Shown in pieces: positions 57,755-64,000 of a stretch of 64,000 nt of DNA. Origin of the DNA: Lichenostomus cassidix (Eukaryota > Chordata > Aves > Passeriformes > Meliphagidae); assembly GCA_008360975.2 (NCBI GenBank), contig VLJF02000840.1, positions 558,001 through 622,000 on the forward strand, given 5' to 3'. Under the pieces are notes generated by a model. It worked only from the letters and a program-made list of their open reading frames with translations, made no database searches and was not told the DNA's origin. The first letter of the stretch is position 1. Every line of letters begins with the position of its first letter. A program made the translations under genes and the position numbers.

Positions 57755-58205
57755 CTGCCCCGAGAACCCCGAGAGCCCCGAGACGGAGCCGGGGACAGAC
57801 TGAGGTGTCCCCCGAGCCCAGCCCAGCCCCGCCGCAGCCCTGCCCGGTGCTCCCCGGTGCCCAAAGCCCCGCAGCCGGCGCTCCCCGAGCGGCTCTGAGC
57901 CCCGCAGCTGCTGCGGAGCCTCGGCCGGGCTCAGCCCTGGGGCGGGCGGGGGGCGCCGGGAGGGAGGGAGCGGGAGGCTGGGGGAGAGCAGGGAGCCCGG
58001 CAGGAGCCGCCGGGCCTGCGGGAGCGGAGTGCTGGGCTCGGTCACCGGGGCAGGTGGCGCTGCCATGGCGCTGCGAGTGGCGCGACTGTCCCGGGCTGCG
58101 GCAGCGACGGTGGCCATGTGTCCGCAGCGGCTGGGACAGCGTGTCCGGAGCCACTGTCGCCATCCAGCCGGGGTCACCCCCAGCCCCAGCATGGCCGCGG
58201 GGCAG
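57755..58205. other. CpG-rich island, copy 2
   Basis: Near-identical to 1590-2060, including the MALRVARLSRAAAATV frame and the same position after a short-tailed gene (A, G). In this copy the sequence passes directly into the distal promoter block at about 58210, without repeat R1. Confidence 0.5.
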
Positions 58206-58914
58206 AGCCGCTGCTCGCTATTGCCACTCTTGTCCCCAGGACAGAAGCCCCTGGCTGTGTCCCCCAGGACAGAACCTGTCACCCCCCGTGTGACTCTGAG
58301 CACAAACAGCCTGTTCCTTCTGCTGCAGGAAAGGGAAAGTGAGAGTGCTGGGGGCACAGCCGGACACCCCCATCCCCCACAGCTCCCCCAACCCTCCCTG
58401 CACTCCCCACACCTCCCTTCCCCCTCTCCTGGGTCTCCCAAACACGTTATCTGCTCAGGTGCTCCCTGTCACCACTGAGCCAGGGACTGTGAGGGGAGTG
58501 TGCAGGAGGGTGGAAAATAAGGAAAAAATGGAAATAAAGAGAAGAAAAAGCCAATGGGTGTGGCGCTGGGGTTGAGGAGAGCACAAATTCAGAGCCCCTC
58601 AGAATCCCCATGTGATGTCTCCCCCACACCCCAAGTGTCCCAGTGGGGCTGTGCTGGACTCTGGGTCACCCCAAAATCTGAGGCACCCCATGATGGAGCT
58701 GTGATCCACATGCCCACCCAGTCACTGCCCATCTCTGGGCCCCCCATTGCCCTTGGAACCCAACCATGTGGACAACTTCCTTATATCCCCGAATCCCGGG
58801 ACTGCCATTCCCTGGGATGTCCGTTCCCCAGGACCTCCCTCTCCTTGGTGGGCGCCCAATTGTCCCATTTTCCAGATTCCCACAGAGTCCCCCATTCCCA
58901 AGACATCCCCATCC
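58206..58914 (+). promoter_or_regulatory. Orphan FCRL-type promoter region 2
   Basis: Distal block with GGAAAGGGAAAGTGAGAGTG (58328-58347) and the minisatellite (58730-58914). By position it should lead to a gene B equivalent, but it is cut at 58915 by an LTR-like element. The next gene (H) starts 2.1 kb later with a different upstream sequence. Confidence 0.5.
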
Positions 58915-59481
58915 TGTTGTCACCGAAACTACGAGAAAAACAAAAAACTCTGCAACAACATTTTAAATGGTAGAGAGTAAAGGCATCACTTTATTTTCTT
59001 GTCAGGATGTGCCACAGAAGTCATCTCATCCCCACAGAGAGCAGGTGGGCTGAGACAATCATTCCATGACACATGGCTTTTACTACATTTTTCAGATATT
59101 TTATAGAGTCAAAACTCATATAAATGAATTGGTTCAGTGTACATTGGTTCAAAGCTGAATAGTCTTTAGTGTTTGGTTCCCTATTGGATCTGGTTTTCTT
59201 CAACTCCCGTGCTACTTAGGTCTTTTTTCTTATCTCCTCCCAGACCAGGTGTCTCAGACCATGCCAGGGGTGAACTTTGGAGCTGACCTTCTGGTCATGG
59301 CCGCTGATGGTCCTTATCTTTTGTGCTACTCCAAGTCTGTTGAGGTGTTGAGGTGTTGAGGTTCATCAGACCTCACCTGGTGGACCAATGCCCTGGAAAG
59401 AAACTTAAAATTCCTTTTCCCAGGGCAAAGGCAAACAAAAGCCCTGATTAAAAAATGTTTAAACTGGTATATTTTCCAACA
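58915..59481. mobile_element. LTR-like element upstream of gene H
   Basis: 567 bp, AT-rich, with ends TGTTG and CAACA. Flanks (CCCATCC, AGGGGTC) do not match, so no target duplication is visible; recombination after insertion may have changed one side. Coding sequence is not recognised. Confidence 0.5.
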
Positions 59482-60060
59482 AGGGGTCCGTGGGTGTCAC
59501 CACCAGGGCTGGGGGGCTCAGGGGTTCCAGGGGTCTCATGGTCATTCCTAGGGATCTTGGACGTCCTGGGGGTCCATGGGCATCACCACCAGGGCCAAGG
59601 GGTCCAGGGGGTTCATAGGGATCAGGAGTGCAGGGTTCCAGGGCTATTGGGGGTACAGCAGTGTCACCACCAAGGCCAGGGCACTCAGGGGTCTTGGGGG
59701 CTCCAGAGGTGTCACTGCCAGGGCCAGGGGGTCACAGGGATCAAGGACTGAGGGCTCTTGGGGGTCCATGGGCCTCATGGTTGTTCCCAGGGGCCTCCAG
59801 GGTCCCGGGGTCCACAAGCCTCATGGTCATTCCCAGGGGTCCAGAGCGCCTGGGTGTCCATGGGGCTCATGGCCAGGCCTGGGGGTGCACAGGTTCTGGG
59901 GCTCCAGGGTGTCACTGCCAGGGTCACGGGGTCACAGGGATCAAGGGTCCAGGGGTTTTGGGGTCCATTAGCCTCGTGGTCATTCCCAGAGGTCCTGGAG
60001 GTCCAGGGGTCTCAATTCCAGGGCTGGAGGTTCACAGGAATCAGGGGTCATGGGGTGATG
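59482..60060. repeat. Decayed minisatellite, collagen-like frames
   Basis: Irregular units of about 50-60 bp built on CACCAGGGCCAGGGGGTC, GGGTCCATGGGC and CATGGTCATTCCCAGGGG. Frames across it give glycine-rich, collagen-like peptides by composition only. It is unique to this place in the window. Confidence 0.7.
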
Positions 60061-60930
60061 GGCAGAGGTGGCACTGTCACTGTCACTGTCACTGTCATTG
60101 CCACTGCCTCCTCCCATGGGGACATCCCCGAGCTCATGACTCCTCCACTGTGGTGTCACTACGGGGGGAAGGAGGGAACAGATAGGGACAGGGACAGGGA
60201 CAGAGACACCTCCCGGGCTGTGTCACACCCTCCCCACCACCAGAACTGTCCCAGTCTCCCGCCCAAGACAGCCCCCTCCCCCACCCAGGGCTGTGTCACT
60301 CCCAAGGGAGGTCCCTCCCAGGTGACAAAAAGGGGAAGTAAAAAGAGCAAAAAGCCCCAAATCAGGAGTGGCAAGAGGTTTGGAGAGCCCCAGAAAAGGC
60401 GGGGGGCAGCAGGGCCCTGCCTGCACACCTGGAGGGAATCTTCTGTCACAGTCCTGGGGAGGGGACATGGGGACAGGGCGACAATGGTCCTTGGGATCCC
60501 CCACCTGTGGGGACCTCCATTCCTGGACCCCCCATTCCCTGAGCCCCCCACTCCTGGGACACACTTGGGGACACACAGTCCCTGCTGTGTCCCCAGAGGG
60601 TCACACCATGTCCCTACCCTGTCCCACCATGTCCCAGCATGTCCTCACCATCACCCCCATGTCCCTGCTGTGTCCCCACATGTCCCACCATGTCCCTCAT
60701 GTGTCCTCACCATGTTTTCCCATGTCATCCTATGTCCCCCCATGTCCCTGCTGTGTCCCCGCACGTTCCACCATGTCCCACGATGTCCCCCCATGTCCCA
60801 CCATCACCCCCGTGTCCCTGCTGTATCCCCACAGTGTCCCTCCATGTCCCCACCGTATCCCACCAAAACCCATCATGTCCCACCATGTCCCCCCCCTGTT
60901 GCCACCCAGCCCCCACCCTGTGCCACCAAC
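60061..60930. other. 5' flank of gene H
   Basis: Short TGTCAC repeats (60079-60105), a GACAGG run (60180-60205), then a CCATGTCCC minisatellite (about 60600-60900) in place of the usual promoter array. No ISRE-like element of the cluster type is seen; AAAAAGGGGAAGTAAAAAG at about 60329 is the nearest purine-rich motif. Confidence 0.45.
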
Positions 60931-60985
60931 ACATGGGGACAAGATGTAAATTCTCTTCCTTCCTCTTTGTCTCAAGAACCACCAT
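60931..60985 (+). promoter_or_regulatory. Proximal conserved block of gene H
   Basis: Diverged version of the proximal block (CTCTTCCTTCCTCTTTGTCT), about 65 bp before the start codon. Confidence 0.35.
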
Positions 60986-61048
60986 GTTGGGGACAGGTGG
61001 CCCTGGCAGTGTGTGTGACAGCCAGCCTGGCTCGCTGGGGACACCAGG

Positions 61049-64000
61049 ATGGCTGGGAAGGTGACACTGCTCCTGTGGGGTGAGTGAGACACAGACTGGT
61101 GGGGAGGGGACACGGGGGCCAGCGGGGTCCCCTGATGTTCCCAAGACCAGCAGAGCCAGTGGGGGGACAGAGGCAGTGGCCCTCCAGTGTGACCAGGGCT
61201 GTGGGGTGGCTGTGGGGACAGGGATGTAGGAAGTGACACCTTGGGGCTGGGGCAGCTGTGGGGACAGGGACAGGGGACAGGGATGCAGGGATAATGGGAG
61301 AAGGGGACAAGCACCGTGAGGATGTGGCCGTGGGGACAGGGGCTGTGCCAGGGCTCACAGGGGCGACCTGTGCCAGCACGGGGTGACTGTGGTGTCCCCA
61401 TTTCCAGGATGGTCACACTGTCCCCGTGTCCTCACCCAGCCCGGGGTGGCCGCAGTGTCCCCGAGGTCTCCGTGTCGCACGGATGTGGCATGTGGGCGGC
61501 TGTGACACAGACATGTCCCCTGGGAGCCTCTCCAGTCCTGCTGGGGACAGTCCCCGAGCACTTTCCCATCAGAACTGGTGGCCCCATGGAGACAGCTCGG
61601 GGACAACCCCACACCCAGTGCCCACTCGTGTCGCTGTCCCTGTGCTACCACCCCCACTCAGCCCCTCTCCCTTCTCCCTTCCAGCCCAGACCCTCAGCCT
61701 CGCTGGTGAGTCCTCAGGGGATGCCATGTCCCCATTCCGCTGTCCCCAGCCCTGTGCTGGCCCTGGCAGGCTGGTGTCCCCTGTCACCAGCAGGTGCCCA
61801 GACCACCCAGATCCTCGTGGATCCCCCCTGGACGCTGCCAGTACTGTGGGACAACGTGACACTGACCTGCCAGGGCTTGGGGACATCTGGTGTCACCAGG
61901 TGGTACAAGGACTGGGAGCCCTGGTGGAAGGAGGCGCCCGACAGATTTGTTGTCACTGAGAGAGGCACTTATAGGTGTGACAGACCTGGCAGCGGGATCA
62001 GCAACCCTGTGTCCGTTTTAGATGGTGAGGGCATTTGGGTGTTCCCACCCTGGCACCCGCGGGGACCCCGAGTCACCTCTGTGACTCTGGTGTGACCAGA
62101 GCCTGTCCCCTGCATGGGGACATTCCAGAGCATCCCAGTGTGAGGAGACCCCCTTGTTGGAATTGGGGACCCCTGGTGCTCTGTGTGTGACACAGTGTGG
62201 TGATCCTGGTGCCATCGGGACATGCCGGTGTGATGTGTCCCCACTTGTCCCCAGTCTGGTTGGTGCTGCAGGTGCCAGCACGGCCGCTGCTGGAGGGGGA
62301 CACGGTGACACTGCGCTGCCGGACCTTGCCGAGCATTCAGATCACTCAGGTGCAATTTTACCGTGAGGAGAAGAAACTGGGGGAGCTCCTCGAGGGGACT
62401 GAGCTGTCCCTGCCCCCTCTGCGGCTGAAAGATAGCGGCCACTATCGCTGCACGGGGGTCTGGCATAGCTCCTGGGATTCAAAACCGGTGACAGTGACAG
62501 TACACGGTGAACACCCCACAGTCGGAATCCCCACATCCCCTCCCCAGCACACTCGGGATCATCATCCTCACTCCCATCTCCTTCCCAGAGCTCTTCTCGG
62601 TGCCAGTGCTGGAGCTGGAGGGTCCCACCGAGCCCACCGAGGGGTCCCCCCTGAATCTCAGCTGCCTCAGCACCCCCAGCCCCCTGCGGCCCCGAGCCCC
62701 CATCCTGCACCTCTTCTACCGGGACGGGCAGTTGCTGGGGGGCCACAGGGGTCCCCGCAGCTCCTGCTGCCCGCCGTGGGGGTCTCCCACTCGGGCAGTT
62801 ACAGCTGCGAGGTGCGCTCCGAGGGGGGGGCCGTGCGGAAGAGCAGCGCCCGGCTCCGCGTCACGGTGCGCAGTGAGTGCGGGGATGGGCACGGCAACCC
62901 CCACAGCCTCCCCAGACACAACTGGGGACCCCTAGCCCTCCCTGACACCTTTCCCGGCTCCCCTCATCCCTTTCCTTGGTCCCTCCCCAGATCACCCCCT
63001 CCCTGCCCCGGGTCTCCCAATTCTTCCCTGACATGGTCCTTGACTCCCCCCGCCCTGCCTGGGGAGCCTCATCCGTTCTCTTGTCCCTTCCCGGGTCCCC
63101 CATCCCTGCCCAGGTCCTCCCACCACTCTCTGAGGTCCCCCCATATTTCCCAGGTCCCCACATGCCAGTCTGGGTCCCCACACCCCTCCCTAGAGTGCAC
63201 TCATCCCTCCCCATGTGTCTCTGCCCTGAACCCCCCATCCCTCACTGGGGTCCCTTTCCAAGCTCTCCCCCATCTCTGTGCCCCCATGTCCCTCCCTGGG
63301 GTCCTCCCACCCCTCTCTGACCCTCCCCATGTCCCTCACTATCCCCTGCTGTCCCCATGTCACTCACTGTCCCTGTGTCACTCACTGTCCCTGTGATCCT
63401 CCCTGTCCCCTGCTGTCCCCCTCTCACAGGGATCCCAGTATCGGGGGTGTCCCTGTCGGCACAGCCCCCCGGCGGACAGGTGGCACTGGGTGACAGCCTG
63501 CTGCTGAGCTGTGCAGTGGCTGCGGGGACAGGTCCTCTGTCCTTCTCCTGGCACCGGGAGGGCTCAGAGACACCACTGGGCATTGGCCCCCACCTGGAGC
63601 TGAGCCACATTGGGGACAAGGACAGTGGCCACTACCAGTGCCAGGCCAGCGATGGGGACAACGTGGCCGAGAGTCCCACATTGAATGTCACCGTCTTGGG
63701 TGAGCAGTACACTCGGGCTGGGGATGACCCCACCCACGTTTTAGAAACCCCACACATCCCCCTCCCCTGACACCTGATGCCAGCCCCTCCCTCCACCCTC
63801 AGCCCCGTCTCTGTCCCCGCAGTGCCCGTGGCCAATGCCACCATCACCCCTGGTCCCCCAGCACACCAGGTGCACGCAGGTGACCCCGTGACCCTGCGCT
63901 GCTCGGTGCAGGTGGGCTCAGCACCTGTCACCTTCACCTGGCTGTACAACGGGAAGGAGGTGGCCCAGGGTCCCCTCCTGGAGCTTGGGGACATCGATGT
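61049..64000 (+). CDS. Gene H: FCRL-like receptor, partial (runs off the window), frameshift in D3
   Basis: Exons: 61049-61079 (leader; only the second family ATG is present), 61685-61705 (21 nt), 61794-62024 (D1), 62255-62506 (D2, four codons shorter than in B), 62589-62872 (D3), 63430-63699 (D4) and 63823 onwards (D5, cut by the window end). D1, D2, D4 and the visible D5 are open and keep their cysteines. D3 is 284 nt: one base is missing near 62743 after the FYRDGQLLGG motif, so including D3 would shift the frame and reach a stop in D4. Skipping D3 (phase 1-1) keeps the frame. The tail class (ITIM or NxxR) lies outside the window. D4 is close to gene A's visible D4. Either a D3-less receptor, a young pseudogene, or an assembly error in a G/C run. 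Confidence 0.8.

Noticed and set aside
59576..59971. Glycine-rich collagen-like reading frame
   Set aside because: It is produced by a minisatellite of CAGGGGTC-type units. Several frames are open at once, and there is no splice or start context.
1..64000. LRC-type (CHIR/LILR/KIR) identity for the receptors
   Set aside because: The 21-nt leader exon and D1-D3 sequence motifs fit FcR/FCRL genes. Only the NxxR membrane motif is shared with LRC receptors.
1..64000. CRISPR arrays, operons, tRNA or rRNA genes
   Set aside because: Tandem arrays here are minisatellites without spacer structure. No RNA gene signature was seen, and the genome is clearly eukaryotic.

Overview
The window looks like a GC-rich stretch of a bird genome, most likely a songbird (inference). 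It has short introns, dense decayed minisatellites, CpG islands, many solo retroviral LTRs including a repeated LTR beginning TGTTGGTTTGAAAGACAGG, and no prokaryotic gene organisation. It holds a tandem cluster of Fc receptor-like (FCRL) immunoglobulin-superfamily receptor genes. The family call rests on five things: a split signal peptide whose second exon is exactly 21 nt, phase-1 symmetric Ig exons, an FcgammaR-like D1-D2 pair (D2 starts with D-W/R-L-V-L-Q), an FcgammaRI/FCRL-like D3 (starts ELFSVPVLELEG), and FCRL-like D4 and D5 (SWHRE, LNVTV).

Eight gene copies can be traced exon by exon. Gene A (1-1339, +) is the 3' end of a short-tailed receptor with an NxxR transmembrane motif. Gene B (4083-8156, +) is complete and intact, with five Ig domains, a membrane segment and ITIMs (570 aa). 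Gene C (13611-17399, +) is intact but has four Ig domains because D3 is deleted, and a compact two-tyrosine tail (457 aa). Gene D (23394-27875, -) is a pseudogene. Gene E (33402-37800, +) is a pseudogene with an intact ITIM tail. Gene F (41390-45393, -) is intact with five Ig domains and ITIMs (556 aa). Gene G (53574-57472, +) is a pseudogene with the short NxxR tail. Gene H (61049 to the window end, +) is partial, with a one-base frameshift in D3.

The cluster mixes inhibitory-type receptors (B, E, F and D, with ITIM tails) and activating-type receptors (A, G, with a short tail and NVGR in the membrane exon), as in paired-receptor families. Variation concentrates in the loops of D1 and D2, the Fc-contact face in mammalian FcgammaRs. 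D5 is almost identical in all copies. D3 is lost or broken in five of the seven copies in which it can be assessed.

The intact 5' flanks (B, C, D, F, G) follow one plan: a distal block with an ISRE/IRF-like GAAAGTGAAAGTG about 0.7-1 kb from the ATG, a decayed minisatellite, then a proximal ETS-like block. Two further copies of the distal block (about 50.1-51.1 kb and 58.2-58.9 kb) have no adjacent gene body. D/E and F/G are divergent pairs separated by large inverted repeats, and the loop between the repeat arms appears inverted between the two pairs. The remaining space is LTRs, older retroviral-type repeats, minisatellites, a long CCTT microsatellite and duplicated flanks. No RNA genes, CRISPR arrays or unrelated full-length genes were recognised. 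All exon boundaries were placed by eye from splice consensus, phase and comparison between copies.
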